Positions 5,744-13,814 of a stretch of DNA of 15,559 bases are shown piece by piece (position 1 is the stretch's first letter; each line of letters begins with the position of its first letter). This stretch comes from Thermoplasmata archaeon (GTDB lineage: Archaea; Thermoplasmatota; E2; UBA202; JdFR-43), in NCBI GenBank assembly GCA_021158865.1, contig JAGGSX010000078.1, forward strand, positions 1 through 15,559. The letters run 5' to 3'. The notes beneath the pieces are model-generated. The model was given only the letters and a program-made list of their open reading frames with translations. It was not told the DNA's origin and did not search any database. The position numbers were made by a program, and so were the translations under genes.

Positions 5744-7248
5744 TATTAGATGGAGAAAGTTTGTCAATAGAGGATATTGAAAAAGTTGTGAGAGGAAAAG
5801 AAAAAGTTAAAATAGATAGCAAGGCAATTGAAAAAGTTAGAAGAGCAAGAGCTATAATAGAAAAAGTTGTAAGGGAAGGTAAACCAATATATGGTGTAAA
5901 CACAGGTTTTGGCGAGCTTGCAAAAGTTAAAATAGAAGATAAAAAAATAAAGAAGCTTCAGAAAAATCTTGTTAAGAGCCATGCGTGCGGCGTCGGCGAG
6001 GCTTTGCCAAAAGATGTTGTCAGGACAATGATGTTGTTGCGCCTCAATTCTTTGCTGAAAGGATATTCTGGAGTTAGAGAAGAACTTGTTAATAAAATTG
6101 CTTCTGCCTTGAATAAAGATTTTTATCCCTATGTTCCATCTCAGGGTTCAGTTGGAGCAAGTGGAGACCTTGTTCCTTTGGCGCATGTTTCTCTTTCTTT
6201 GATAGGAAAAGGGGAGGCTTTTTTGAATGGTAAAATTTTGCCTTCTTCTCATGTTTTATCTAAAATTGGAGTTAAGCCTTTAAAACTTGATGTGAAAGAA
6301 GGGATAGCCCTTATAAATGGAACCCAATTTACAACATCAATAGCAATTCTTTCATATATCGATGCAGTCAATCTTTTAAAAAATGCTCAGGTAGCAGGAG
6401 TGTTAAGCTTGGAAGCATTGAAAGGAACTGATAGAGCTTTTAAAAAAGAAATAAGCATGACGAGACCATATAAAGGGCAGATAATAGCCTCAAAAAATTT
6501 ATGGAATTTGACAAGGAATAGCAAAATAATAAAAAAATTTGGAAGAGCAAGGGTTCAAGATGCCTATACATTGAGATGTATGCCCCAGGTATTTGGAGCA
6601 ATGATTGAATCAATGCATTTCATTAGGAATATATTGAGTGTGGAAATAAATTCAGCAACAGATAATCCCCTTGTTTTTGAAAATGATATAATTTCATGTG
6701 GTAATTTTCATGGTGAGCCAATTGCCATGGCTTTAGATTTATTGAATATAATATTGACAAAACTTGCAAGTTTTTCTGAAAGAAGAATAGCCCGCTTGAT
6801 AGATGAAAAACTCTCGAATCTTCCAGCATTTTTGAGCTCGAAGCCAGGACTTAATTCAGGGCTGATGATTTTGCAATATGTGGCTGCTTCGTTAACAAGC
6901 GAAAATAAAAGCATGGCTTATCCTGCAAGTGTTGACTCAATACCGACTTCAGCAAATCAAGAAGATTATCAGTCAATGGGAAGTATATCAGCAAGAAAAA
7001 GTATGCAAATCCTAAAAAATTCTGAAAAAGTTATAGCAATAGAATACATAACATCAGCTCAAGCCCTTGATTTCATAAATGAGGAGCCCTCCCCAGCAAG
7101 CCGCCAAGCTTATGAAGTCATAAGAAAGCATGTGAAATTTGTTGGAGAGGATAGACCCATGTATAGAGACATAGAAAAAATTGCAAGCTTAGTTCATGAT
7201 GGAAAAATTGTGAAAGAAGTCGAAAAGATTGTGAAATTGAAAGAATAA
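5740..7248 (+). CDS. hutH: Histidine ammonia-lyase
   Basis: Removes ammonia from L-histidine to give trans-urocanate, the first step of histidine breakdown, in the cytosol as a homotetramer. All family signatures are present in 502 residues, a normal length: YGVNTGFGE (Tyr51), SHACGVGEAL (His81), GSVGASGDL with Ala140-Ser141-Gly142 forming the MIO electrophile, NGTQ (Asn193), QDAYTLRC (Gln273, Tyr276, Arg279), NSATDNPL, GNFHGEP (Phe323), PGLNSG and SANQED (Glu408). The Glu and the SHACG His favour histidine over phenylalanine or tyrosine lyases. The start overlaps the upstream gene by four bases, with AGAGGAG at 5728-5734 as a Shine-Dalgarno. No hutU, hutI or hutG is in the window, so the fate of urocanate is not visible here. 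Confidence 0.95.
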   Translation: MILDGESLSIEDIEKVVRGKEKVKIDSKAIEKVRRARAIIEKVVREGKPIYGVNTGFGELAKVKIEDKKIKKLQKNLVKSHACGVGEALPKDVVRTMMLLRLNSLLKGYSGVREELVNKIASALNKDFYPYVPSQGSVGASGDLVPLAHVSLSLIGKGEAFLNGKILPSSHVLSKIGVKPLKLDVKEGIALINGTQFTTSIAILSYIDAVNLLKNAQVAGVLSLEALKGTDRAFKKEISMTRPYKGQIIASKNLWNLTRNSKIIKKFGRARVQDAYTLRCMPQVFGAMIESMHFIRNILSVEINSATDNPLVFENDIISCGNFHGEPIAMALDLLNIILTKLASFSERRIARLIDEKLSNLPAFLSSKPGLNSGLMILQYVAASLTSENKSMAYPASVDSIPTSANQEDYQSMGSISARKSMQILKNSEKVIAIEYITSAQALDFINEEPSPASRQAYEVIRKHVKFVGEDRPMYRDIEKIASLVHDGKIVKEVEKIVKLKE

Positions 7249-7261
7249 TTTTTAGAAGCTT

Positions 7262-7939
7262 TTAGCTTATTGCATGATTTAATGCATCTTCTGCATGTAT
7301 TCTCGCTGTATCAAGAACTTTTATCTTCAAATCTCTCTGGCTAATTAACAATGGCAATTCAGTGCATCCCAATATTACACCATCTATGTCATAACTTTTT
7401 ATTATTTTTATTATTTTTTCCTTGCTTTCATTTCTTACATTCCCATTTGAAAGCTCTTCAAAAATTATTTTATTTATTATCTCCATTTCATCTTCCTTGG
7501 GAACGATAATTTCTATATCATTTTCAAATTCTCTTTCAAAAATTCCAGATTTCATTGTAAAAAGTGTTCCAAGAAGCAATATTTTTTGCAATTTATATTC
7601 CTTTGCTTTTTTCAAAGTTGATGAAATTATTGAAATAAGCGGTAAAGGCGAAGTTTTTTCAATTTCTTTAAAATAAATATGAGGAGTATTTGCAGATATT
7701 ATTGCAAAATCTGCTCCAGCATTTTTTAAAGATATGAGCGCATTTAAAATTTCTTTTATTGCTTCTTTTTTCATTCCATTCTTCTGATAGTAAACAAATT
7801 TTCCAAATGAAATGCTATATATTATTACTTCAGGAAAATTATAATCGTGCTTCATTTTATAATATTCATCAGCTATATGCTTATAATACAATATTGTTGA
7901 TTCAGGGCTAAGTCCTCCAACAATTCCAATTTTTTTCAT
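7262..7939 (-). CDS. Aspartate/glutamate racemase family protein lacking one catalytic Cys
   Basis: Cofactor-independent racemases of this family move the alpha proton with two cysteines on opposite faces. The start MKKIGIVGGLSPEST is the typical nucleotide-like loop. The first active-site motif, usually PCNTAH, reads SANTPH here, so the Cys is replaced by Ala. The second, ILGCTELPLLI, keeps its Cys. Relatives with Thr or another residue at the first site are known, including the one-way E. coli YgeA-type racemase. The product may thus be a directional or altered racemase, or have another role. I chose ATG 7939 over 7975 because the longer form would start within the TATA-like region. The gene is 225 residues, normal for the family, converges on hutH and diverges from the CBS operon. 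Confidence 0.82.
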   Translation of the reverse strand: MKKIGIVGGLSPESTILYYKHIADEYYKMKHDYNFPEVIIYSISFGKFVYYQKNGMKKEAIKEILNALISLKNAGADFAIISANTPHIYFKEIEKTSPLPLISIISSTLKKAKEYKLQKILLLGTLFTMKSGIFEREFENDIEIIVPKEDEMEIINKIIFEELSNGNVRNESKEKIIKIIKSYDIDGVILGCTELPLLISQRDLKIKVLDTARIHAEDALNHAIS

Positions 7940-7950
7940 ATCTTTAATAA

Positions 7951-7962
7951 ATATATAAAATT
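7951..7962 (-). promoter_or_regulatory. Likely TATA box of the racemase-family gene
   Basis: Minus-strand AATTTTATATAT lies 12-24 bases before ATG 7939, slightly close for a leaderless message. It nevertheless shows that the 12 extra N-terminal codons from 7975 are probably promoter, not protein. Confidence 0.35.
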
Positions 7963-7971
7963 TAATTCTTT

Positions 7972-7985
7972 TCAAACTTGTTTGA
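7972..7985. promoter_or_regulatory. Perfect 14-bp palindrome between divergent genes
   Basis: TCAAACTTGTTTGA is its own reverse complement apart from the TT centre (arms TCAAAC/GTTTGA). It lies between the racemase-family gene and the CBS operon, just outside both likely TATA boxes, a suitable place for a dimeric regulator. No experiment or homologous site supports it. Confidence 0.3.
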
Positions 7986-8017
7986 GAAAAGTTTTTTTAA
8001 TCCCATAATAATACTAA

Positions 8018-8572
8018 ATGATGGATGAAGAGATTCGCATAAGAGACATAATGAACAAAAGTCCCGTTATAATAAACAGGAAGGCAAGCGTATTGGATGC
8101 TACAAAAGAGATGAAAAGTGAAAAAGTTGGTAGCATTATAATAACGGAAGACGGCAATCCAATAGGTGTGCTGACAGAAAGTGATATTCTTCGCAAGATA
8201 GTTGCAGAAGAGAAAGATGCATCAAGCATTTCTGTTGATGAAATAATGAGTTCTCCCCCAATCGTTATAAGACCAGATGCAAGTATAGAGGAAGCAGTAA
8301 GAATGATGGGGAAAAATAAAATAAGAAGGCTGCCAGTTGTTGAGGATGGAAAACTAATTGGAATGGTTACAGAAAGAGATATTTTACAATCTTCTCCAAT
8401 GATTCTTGATATTGTTAAAGAATGGGCGGAGATAACAAAAGATAGATTGGCTTATAGAAAAGAGAGAAAATATTATTCTGGAAAATGCGAGGAATGTGGT
8501 ATGCTTTCAGACCGCTTGATAGAAGTGAATGGACGTCTCCTATGCGAGTCTTGTGCTGAATCTTTAAAATAA
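8018..8572 (+). CDS. Protein with two CBS domains and a C-terminal zinc ribbon
   Basis: Residues 8-60 and 73-127 are two CBS motifs (RDIMNKSPVIINRKASVLDA...GVLTESDIL; DEIMSSPPIVIRPDASIEEA...GMVTERDIL), which pair into a Bateman module that usually binds AMP, ATP, NAD or SAM. A linker helix leads to a four-Cys ribbon, CEEC...CESC (Cys157, 160, 176, 179), likely binding Zn or, less likely, iron. This layout occurs in archaeal proteins thought to link a nucleotide signal to nucleic acid or protein binding; the target is unknown. ATG 8018 or 8021 are both possible. A T-rich, TATA-like stretch lies about 25 bases upstream. The next gene, with four CBS motifs, starts 11 bases after the stop. Confidence 0.85.
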   Translation: MMDEEIRIRDIMNKSPVIINRKASVLDATKEMKSEKVGSIIITEDGNPIGVLTESDILRKIVAEEKDASSISVDEIMSSPPIVIRPDASIEEAVRMMGKNKIRRLPVVEDGKLIGMVTERDILQSSPMILDIVKEWAEITKDRLAYRKERKYYSGKCEECGMLSDRLIEVNGRLLCESCAESLK

Positions 8573-8583
8573 GGTGTTTTAAA

Positions 8584-9387
8584 ATGAAAGTAAAAGAAAT
8601 TATGGCAAAAAATGTTATTTGTGTAAATAAGAACGATGACCTCAGGCATGTTATGGATTTAATGGAAAAATACAACATAACAAAACTGCCTGTTGTTGAT
8701 GATGGAAAACTTGTTGGAATTGTTACAGACAATAAAATTGCAGACAAGCTCGGGAGTGTAAGAAGCAGGGGGGTGCCGGCGGCGCGCCTGCATGCTTCAA
8801 GTGTTATGGAGAAAAAATTTGGTTCAATAACTCCTGAGACTGGTGTGGAAGAAATACTCGCTACTGTTGGCTTGCCAGGTCCTACCATACTGCCTGTAAC
8901 AGTTGATGGAAATGTGGTTGGTGTTGTTACAAAAGCTGATTTGTTACCTCTTATAAGAGGAGAGGAATTAGTGAAGGAAATAATGACAACGCCTGTTATA
9001 ACTGTGAAGCCAGAAGACCGCGTTATTCATGCCCGTCGCCTCATGATGGAAAATGATATCGCGAGGTTGCCAGTTGTTGAAGAAGGCGAGGTTGTTGGAA
9101 TAATATCTGATAAGGAAATCGCTTTTTCTCTGGCAAATTTAAAAAGAAAATTCTCTCTCGGCAGGCAGCAGCACCGCCTAAAAATGTTGCTTGTAAAAGA
9201 TGTGATGACAACATCTGTTGTAACTGCAAGAGAAAATTTGACCATAGAAGAAGCAGCTAAAATAATGATGGAAAAAGAAATTGGATGCTTGCCAATTATT
9301 GGAGGAGATAAAAAAATAAAAGGAATTGTAACAAGGACAGATTTATTGCAATATTTAAGGAAAAACTACAGCAGTGGCAATGTTTGA
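8584..9387 (+). CDS. Protein with four CBS domains
   Basis: A 267-residue protein made almost wholly of CBS motifs, at about residues 1-60 (VKEIMAKNVICVNKNDDLRHVMDLM...GIVTDNKIA), 70-125 (ASSVMEKKFGSITPETGVEEI...GVVTKADLL), 128-185 (VKEIMTTPVITVKPEDRV...GIISDKEIA) and 203-262 (VKDVMTTSVVTARENLTIEEA...GIVTRTDLL). They would form two Bateman modules in one chain that bind adenine nucleotides or similar ligands. There is no catalytic or DNA-binding domain, so it is probably a stand-alone sensor or adaptor. AAGGTG just after the upstream stop acts as a Shine-Dalgarno, so the two CBS genes form an operon and the proteins may work together. Its last 22 bases overlap the 3' end of the convergent pheS. 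Confidence 0.88.
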   Translation: MKVKEIMAKNVICVNKNDDLRHVMDLMEKYNITKLPVVDDGKLVGIVTDNKIADKLGSVRSRGVPAARLHASSVMEKKFGSITPETGVEEILATVGLPGPTILPVTVDGNVVGVVTKADLLPLIRGEELVKEIMTTPVITVKPEDRVIHARRLMMENDIARLPVVEEGEVVGIISDKEIAFSLANLKRKFSLGRQQHRLKMLLVKDVMTTSVVTARENLTIEEAAKIMMEKEIGCLPIIGGDKKIKGIVTRTDLLQYLRKNYSSGNV

Positions 9388-10820
9388 AGCCATTTTATGT
9401 CACTGAAGTAAAGCTTCCTTATATCATTCAATCCCAATAAAATCATTGCCATCCTTTCCAGCCCAAGCCCCCACGCAAGAACTGGTTCATCTATTCCAAA
9501 TGGCTTGGTTACTTCTGGTCGGAAAATTCCTGAGCCACCAAGTTCAATCCATTTTCCACGCCATTGCACTTCAACTTCCATTGATGGTTCAGTATAAGGA
9601 AAATAAGCGGGTCTGTATCTTATTTCTTTAAATCCCATTCTTCCATAAAATTCTTTCAATATTCCTTTCAACATGCTGAAGTTAGCATCTTTTTCATAGA
9701 TTATTCCCTCTATTTGATGAAATTCTGGAAGATGCGTTGTATCAATATTTTCTCTTCTAAAAACTCTTTCAATGGAGAAAACTTTAGCAGGTGGTTTTTT
9801 ATGATTTGCAAGATACCTTATTGTATTAACCGTTGTATGAGTTCTTAATAAAGCTTTTTTTGCTTTATTTTTATCAAAAGAATATCCCCAACCCTTTGAG
9901 CCATCTATTCCACTTTCATGAACTTTTGCTATTTTATCCAACAAATTTTTATCCACTTCAATCTCTTTTGGATTTTTGCAATAGAAGGTGTCCTGCATAT
10001 CTCTCGCTGGATGGTCCTGAGGAATGAACAGAACATCCATGTTCCAGAAAGCTGATTCGACATAACCTCCTTTTATTTCTTTGAATCCCATATCTGCAAA
10101 TATTCTTCTTATTTTTTCTATTAATTGACCCAAAGGATGTCTTTTTGCTGCATATATAGAAGGGGCAAAAGCTTTTACGTCATATCTTCTGAATTTTTTA
10201 TTTTTCCATTCACCACTTTTTATTATATCAGGTGTAATTTGTGACAATTCTTCTTCGATTTCTATTCCTTTTTTTATAATATTCCATCCTAATGGAGTGA
10301 GATATATGCTTCTGGATATTCTTTCTCTTTCTTTTATTGCTCTCCTTTTCTTTAAAATAGATGCTATCTTTTCATCTATCGAAAAATCGCCATTATAAAT
10401 TTTTTTTAATGCTTCTTCTTCCGGCTGACTGGTAGCTTTTCTTCCTTCATTTGTAATTATAATATATTTTTTCCCATCTTTCTTTAGAATATTGCACCAT
10501 TTCTTATTCAATGCCCATCCTATCATTATTTTTGCATCTTTTTTACCAAATTTTTCCTCAATTTCATCTATAGTTACATTATCCATTGATAACAATTTTT
10601 TTTCTGGTAAGCCGTATTCAAGAAATTTTTTTCCTTCTTCTGTAATTTCATATTCTTTGATAAGTTTCTCCTTTATTCCAACAATTTTCTTTGACTGCAA
10701 CCATGAAGCAGCATTCATGATTTTTACCAATTCCATATCAATTTCTTCTGGCTTTGCCTCCCCTCCATGTTTTTCAAGCTCCAGCAGTAATTTCTTTTCC
10801 ATTGGCGAAAGAACTTCCAT
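9366..10820 (-). CDS. pheS: Phenylalanyl-tRNA synthetase alpha subunit
   Basis: Class II catalytic subunit that charges tRNA-Phe as a heterotetramer with PheT. The N-terminal third has winged-helix repeats, as in the archaeal/eukaryotic form (LLLELEKHGGEAKPEEIDMELV...). The catalytic core shows HPARDMQDTFYC, motif 2 (VFRRENIDTTHLPEFHQIEG) and motif 3 (AWGLGLERMAMILLGLNDIR). MEVQWRGKWIELGGSGIFRPE is the usual substrate-pocket segment. I chose ATG 10820 (484 residues) because a TATA-like box is centred 26 bases upstream; the longer frame from 10841 would begin inside that box. pheT is not adjacent, as is common in archaea. Its end overlaps the convergent CBS gene by 22 bases. Confidence 0.95.
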   Translation of the reverse strand: MEVLSPMEKKLLLELEKHGGEAKPEEIDMELVKIMNAASWLQSKKIVGIKEKLIKEYEITEEGKKFLEYGLPEKKLLSMDNVTIDEIEEKFGKKDAKIMIGWALNKKWCNILKKDGKKYIIITNEGRKATSQPEEEALKKIYNGDFSIDEKIASILKKRRAIKERERISRSIYLTPLGWNIIKKGIEIEEELSQITPDIIKSGEWKNKKFRRYDVKAFAPSIYAAKRHPLGQLIEKIRRIFADMGFKEIKGGYVESAFWNMDVLFIPQDHPARDMQDTFYCKNPKEIEVDKNLLDKIAKVHESGIDGSKGWGYSFDKNKAKKALLRTHTTVNTIRYLANHKKPPAKVFSIERVFRRENIDTTHLPEFHQIEGIIYEKDANFSMLKGILKEFYGRMGFKEIRYRPAYFPYTEPSMEVEVQWRGKWIELGGSGIFRPEVTKPFGIDEPVLAWGLGLERMAMILLGLNDIRKLYFSDIKWLQTLPLL

Positions 10821-10840
10821 GAAAATATAAGAAGCAGGCA

Positions 10841-10850
10841 ATATAAATTT
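10841..10850 (-). promoter_or_regulatory. Likely TATA box of pheS
   Basis: Minus-strand AAATTTATAT is centred about 26 bases before ATG 10820, which supports a leaderless message and decides the start. Confidence 0.5.
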
Positions 10851-10863
10851 ATCTGAAGAGATA

Positions 10864-11373
10864 TCACTCTTTTACTATTTTTAATATTTCTTTAAATTCT
10901 TTTGCTTCTGAACTTTCTAAAATTTCATATATTATTGCTTCAGCTGTTGCCAATTTTATTCCTTCCTGCTTAATTCTTTCAATTGCAATGATTTTATCAT
11001 ATTCTTTTCTTGAGCCTGTGCAATCCGTGGCAATAAAAACATCATATCCATTTGTTATTAAATCAATAGCAGTTTGTAGAACACATATATGTGTTTCAAT
11101 GCCGACAAGCAATATTCTACGACAATTAATTTTTTTCAATGTTTCAATAAATTTTTTATTACCGTAGCATGAAAATGTTTTCTTTTTAATTGGTTTTTCA
11201 GCGTCAAAAATTATTTTTCCAAGATTGATTTGTTCTGTATAAATTATTGGCATACCCAATATTTTGAATGCTCTTATGAGTTTGTCTGTATTTTTTGTTA
11301 TGCTCTCTGCTCCATGAATATGCTTTATCATTCTTTCTTGGAAATCAATTACAACAAGAGCGTATTCATTCAT
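10864..11373 (-). CDS. Isochorismatase-like cysteine hydrolase
   Basis: A 169-residue enzyme of the isochorismatase/nicotinamidase fold. Asp10 (ALVVIDFQE), a Lys near 63-65 (IKKKTFSCY) and Cys97 (VGIETHICVLQTAIDL) form the expected triad, and GIETH provides the usual cis-peptide turn before the nucleophile helix. It is closest in layout to the short YcaC-like hydrolases of unknown substrate. A nicotinamidase would normally show a metal site (Asp-x-His...His) after the first strand, and this is not evident. It therefore probably hydrolyses an amide or related C-N bond, with the substrate unknown. The gene has its own TATA-like box and lies upstream of pheS, separated by the pheS promoter. It is divergent from the transporter gene. 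Confidence 0.82.
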   Translation of the reverse strand: MNEYALVVIDFQERMIKHIHGAESITKNTDKLIRAFKILGMPIIYTEQINLGKIIFDAEKPIKKKTFSCYGNKKFIETLKKINCRRILLVGIETHICVLQTAIDLITNGYDVFIATDCTGSRKEYDKIIAIERIKQEGIKLATAEAIIYEILESSEAKEFKEILKIVKE

Positions 11374-11391
11374 AATGAGAAAATAAACCGG

Positions 11392-11401
11392 ATTTAAAAG
11401 A
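11392..11401 (-). promoter_or_regulatory. Likely TATA box of the isochorismatase-like gene
   Basis: Minus-strand TCTTTTAAAT is centred about 24 bases before ATG 11373, which suits a leaderless message. Confidence 0.45.
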
Positions 11402-11458
11402 TTTTATTAGCTCATAAAAATCAGTAATTGTTAAAAACATATTCTTATTCACGTGCTG

Positions 11459-11477
11459 ATGAATTACTATAATTCAT
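11459..11477. promoter_or_regulatory. Perfect 19-bp inverted repeat upstream of the transporter
   Basis: ATGAATTACTATAATTCAT has two perfect 8-base arms around CTA. It ends 23 bases before the transporter ATG and overlaps its probable promoter or leader, a typical operator position. Size and symmetry suit a dimeric helix-turn-helix repressor such as a metal sensor, but this is inference. Confidence 0.5.
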
Positions 11478-11499
11478 TTAATATGAAGGGGGCAATTAT

Positions 11500-12924
11500 A
11501 TGGAGAATAATATAAATTTTCCGGAGCCTGATGCTGTTTTAAAAGAAAAACCTTCGTTAAGTAAGTATATCAAATACATTGCTTTTTTTGGTCCCGGAGC
11601 AATAGTAGCTTCTGGAACAATAGGACAAGGACAGCTTATACTGGGGCCACAAATGGGGGCATGGGGCGGCTTCAGGTTGCTTTGGCTGATTACCTTGGCT
11701 ATAGGTTCTTATATAATAGCTTATATTGCAGCCAGATTTACATTGTTATCTGGAATAGATATGATGGATATTTTTGCGGTAAAAAAAGGCTACCTGAATT
11801 GGCTTTTTATAATAATTGTTTTAGTATTTGTTCCATTGTTTGCAGCAGCTATAGTCACAACTCTTGGTCGCTCTTTAGAATGGATTTTTGGATACGGCAA
11901 CTATCTTGTTTGGGGAATTTCATTTTCTTTACTTGCTGCCTTACTTGTAATCATTGGAAAATATAAAATTGTGGAATATACGCAAGCATTTTTTGTGGCT
12001 ATCCTTGCCATTGGTGCAGTAATATCTGTAATAGTTATAAAACCAGATATTCTCCAAATTTTTCCGCATTTTTTTATGATAGGAGATACTCCCCAAAAAT
12101 ATCCACAATGGGTTGCTGAAAATTTTCCAACCGTAACACAAAAGCCAATACCTCTTATAATGCTTGGCTATCTTGGAACCCTTACAGTTTCGTTGGTAAT
12201 GTTGGTTGGATATTCAGGATGGATAAAAGTAAAAAGATGGGGGATTTTCAAAAATCAGGAAAATCCTGATAGCTATTCCCAACGTCTATTTAATGCTTTT
12301 AAAAAGGAGGGTGAAATAAATTATTTACCCAGAAGTAAGAATGAAATTAAAAAAGCTCATCTCCTGTTAAAACCAATGTTAATAGATATTTCAATTGCAT
12401 TTGTAATTGTTGCAATAGTATCTGCAGCATATATGCTTGCTGGAACATATTTATTGGGTGCAAGGCATTTGCTTCCATCAGATATAAATTTATTGAGAGA
12501 GCAAGCCATAATATTTTCAAATATTTCTCCATGGCTCGAACCATTGTATCAAATAAGTGTATTTTTTGCAATATTTGGAACAGTATATGCAGGTTTTGAA
12601 GCGGCTGCAAGAATGCTTTATGAAACAAGCAAAGGAGTTATCCAAGCAGTAGGAAAAATGCCATACAAAAAATTCATGACATATCTGGTTATTTATTTAC
12701 TTTCTACAGGTATACCACTGGCGATATCTGGAGCATCTATTATTTTAATTTTGAGTATAACCCTTCTTTTTATAGGTGTGGTAGGAGTCATAATCTACGG
12801 AATAGGAGCAATTTACATAAGCCAAAAAGTATTGCCGAGGGAATACCGCCTTGGAAAATGCGGCGTGGCGGCAGGCGTGATAGCCATAATTTTTCTAATA
12901 ATACCAATGATATTCTTCATATAA
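11500..12924 (+). CDS. Divergent NRAMP-family membrane transporter
   Basis: A 474-residue integral membrane protein with about 11 hydrophobic helices and the NRAMP (LeuT-fold) start FFGPGAIVASGTIGQGQLIL (residues 29-48). Typical NRAMP metal transporters have DPGN in helix 1 and MPH in helix 6. Here helix 1 has GPG with no Asp or Asn, and the likely helix 6 (YLGTLTVSLVMLVGYSGWIK) has no Met-Pro-His. The Mn/Fe ligands are thus missing and the substrate is unclear; such divergent branches may move Mg or other solutes. A polar loop of about 50 residues follows (near KRWGIFKNQENPDSY). AAGGGGGC is a good Shine-Dalgarno for ATG 11500, unlike the leaderless neighbours. A 19-bp inverted repeat just upstream suggests regulation. 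Its end lies one base from the convergent phosphorylase gene. Confidence 0.78.
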   Translation: MENNINFPEPDAVLKEKPSLSKYIKYIAFFGPGAIVASGTIGQGQLILGPQMGAWGGFRLLWLITLAIGSYIIAYIAARFTLLSGIDMMDIFAVKKGYLNWLFIIIVLVFVPLFAAAIVTTLGRSLEWIFGYGNYLVWGISFSLLAALLVIIGKYKIVEYTQAFFVAILAIGAVISVIVIKPDILQIFPHFFMIGDTPQKYPQWVAENFPTVTQKPIPLIMLGYLGTLTVSLVMLVGYSGWIKVKRWGIFKNQENPDSYSQRLFNAFKKEGEINYLPRSKNEIKKAHLLLKPMLIDISIAFVIVAIVSAAYMLAGTYLLGARHLLPSDINLLREQAIIFSNISPWLEPLYQISVFFAIFGTVYAGFEAAARMLYETSKGVIQAVGKMPYKKFMTYLVIYLLSTGIPLAISGASIILILSITLLFIGVVGVIIYGIGAIYISQKVLPREYRLGKCGVAAGVIAIIFLIIPMIFFI

Positions 12925-12925
12925 A

Positions 12926-13672
12926 TTACATTTTTCCTTCTTTAGGAGCGTGTCTGCATCTACAATTCCTTTTCTCAGGAATTTTTTCAATTGCCCCATC
13001 AATAATTTTTTTTATAATTGGTTTTTTAGCTTTGTACATATCTTTTATTTCCTTTATACTCAATCTTTTTTGCAAGCCAGCAGCATAATTTGAAACAAGG
13101 CAAAGAGATGCATAACATATTCCCATTTCTCTTGCCAGTATAGCTTCTGGAACTAAAGTCATGCCGACAACATCTCCAAAATTTTTTAACATTGCCACTT
13201 CTGCTTTTGTTTCAAGATGGGGACCTTCTGTTGCAATATATATTCCTTCATTTAGTGCTCTATATTTTTTTGTTTCTTGAAATAAAATTTTTCTTATAAT
13301 GGGGCAGAAAGGCTCGCTTAAATCAATGTGAATTGTTTCTTTATCAAAGAATGTTGTCTTCCTTTTGGTAAAATCAATGAAATCATTTGGAATAAAAATG
13401 CTTCCAGGCTTTATTCCTTTTTTCATGCTACCAACAGTGCTTATTCCTACAACTGCATCTATGCCAATTTTTTTCATTGCCTGCACATTTCCATGGTAAT
13501 TCACTTTATGGGCTGGTGTATGATGATTTTTTCCATGGCGTGATATGAAAAATACATCCCTGTTGCTTTTCTTAAAATGAATTGTTTCAACTTTTCCATA
13601 ATCTGTGCTAATTTCTATTTTCTCTCCAGCAATTTCATAAAACCCTGTTCCTCCTATAATGCCAATCTTCAT
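12926..13672 (-). CDS. MTAP-family purine nucleoside phosphorylase, 6-oxopurine type
   Basis: Family signatures are MKIGIIGGTGFYEI, ISRHGKNHHTPAHKVNYHGN, GISTVGSMKKGI, TEGPHLETKAEV and GMTLVPEAILARE. These enzymes use phosphate to split (methylthio)purine nucleosides into base and sugar phosphate. Methylthioadenosine phosphorylases hold the 6-amino group with two Asp in a TDYD motif. Here the matching segment is SNYAAGL, so Asp-x-Asp is Asn-x-Ala. In known relatives this change moves preference to 6-oxopurines (inosine, guanosine or methylthioinosine). The length, 248 residues, is slightly short, with a basic Cys-containing tail (NCRCRHAPKEGKM). The likely product, hypoxanthine, could feed the phosphoribosyltransferase gene at the right end of the window. 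A general MTAP annotation would probably be wrong. Confidence 0.85.
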   Translation of the reverse strand: MKIGIIGGTGFYEIAGEKIEISTDYGKVETIHFKKSNRDVFFISRHGKNHHTPAHKVNYHGNVQAMKKIGIDAVVGISTVGSMKKGIKPGSIFIPNDFIDFTKRKTTFFDKETIHIDLSEPFCPIIRKILFQETKKYRALNEGIYIATEGPHLETKAEVAMLKNFGDVVGMTLVPEAILAREMGICYASLCLVSNYAAGLQKRLSIKEIKDMYKAKKPIIKKIIDGAIEKIPEKRNCRCRHAPKEGKM

Positions 13673-13795
13673 TATGTTACCTCTTCAATCATGCCAATTT
13701 ATTACATTTCCTTAGTCAGAGTTTTCATTCATGAATTAAAGCAATGCAATTATTTCAATTTTGCTGTAATCACTGCCATCATAAGCTTCGGGAAG

Positions 13796-13814
13796 AGCCC
13801 TTTAAAAAAGGGCT
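13796..13814. repeat. Perfect 8-bp-stem hairpin
   Basis: AGCCCTTTAAAAAAGGGCT folds as an 8-bp stem with an AAA loop. It lies in the gap before mfnA, far from the end of any gene, so it is not an obvious terminator. It could be part of a small RNA or a regulator site. Confidence 0.45.

Noticed and set aside
7940..7975. Twelve extra N-terminal codons of the racemase-family protein
   Set aside because: They overlap the TATA-like box, and the family starts at MKKIGIVGG.
13796..13814. Hairpin as an intrinsic terminator
   Set aside because: No gene ends nearby on either strand and no T-run follows the stem.
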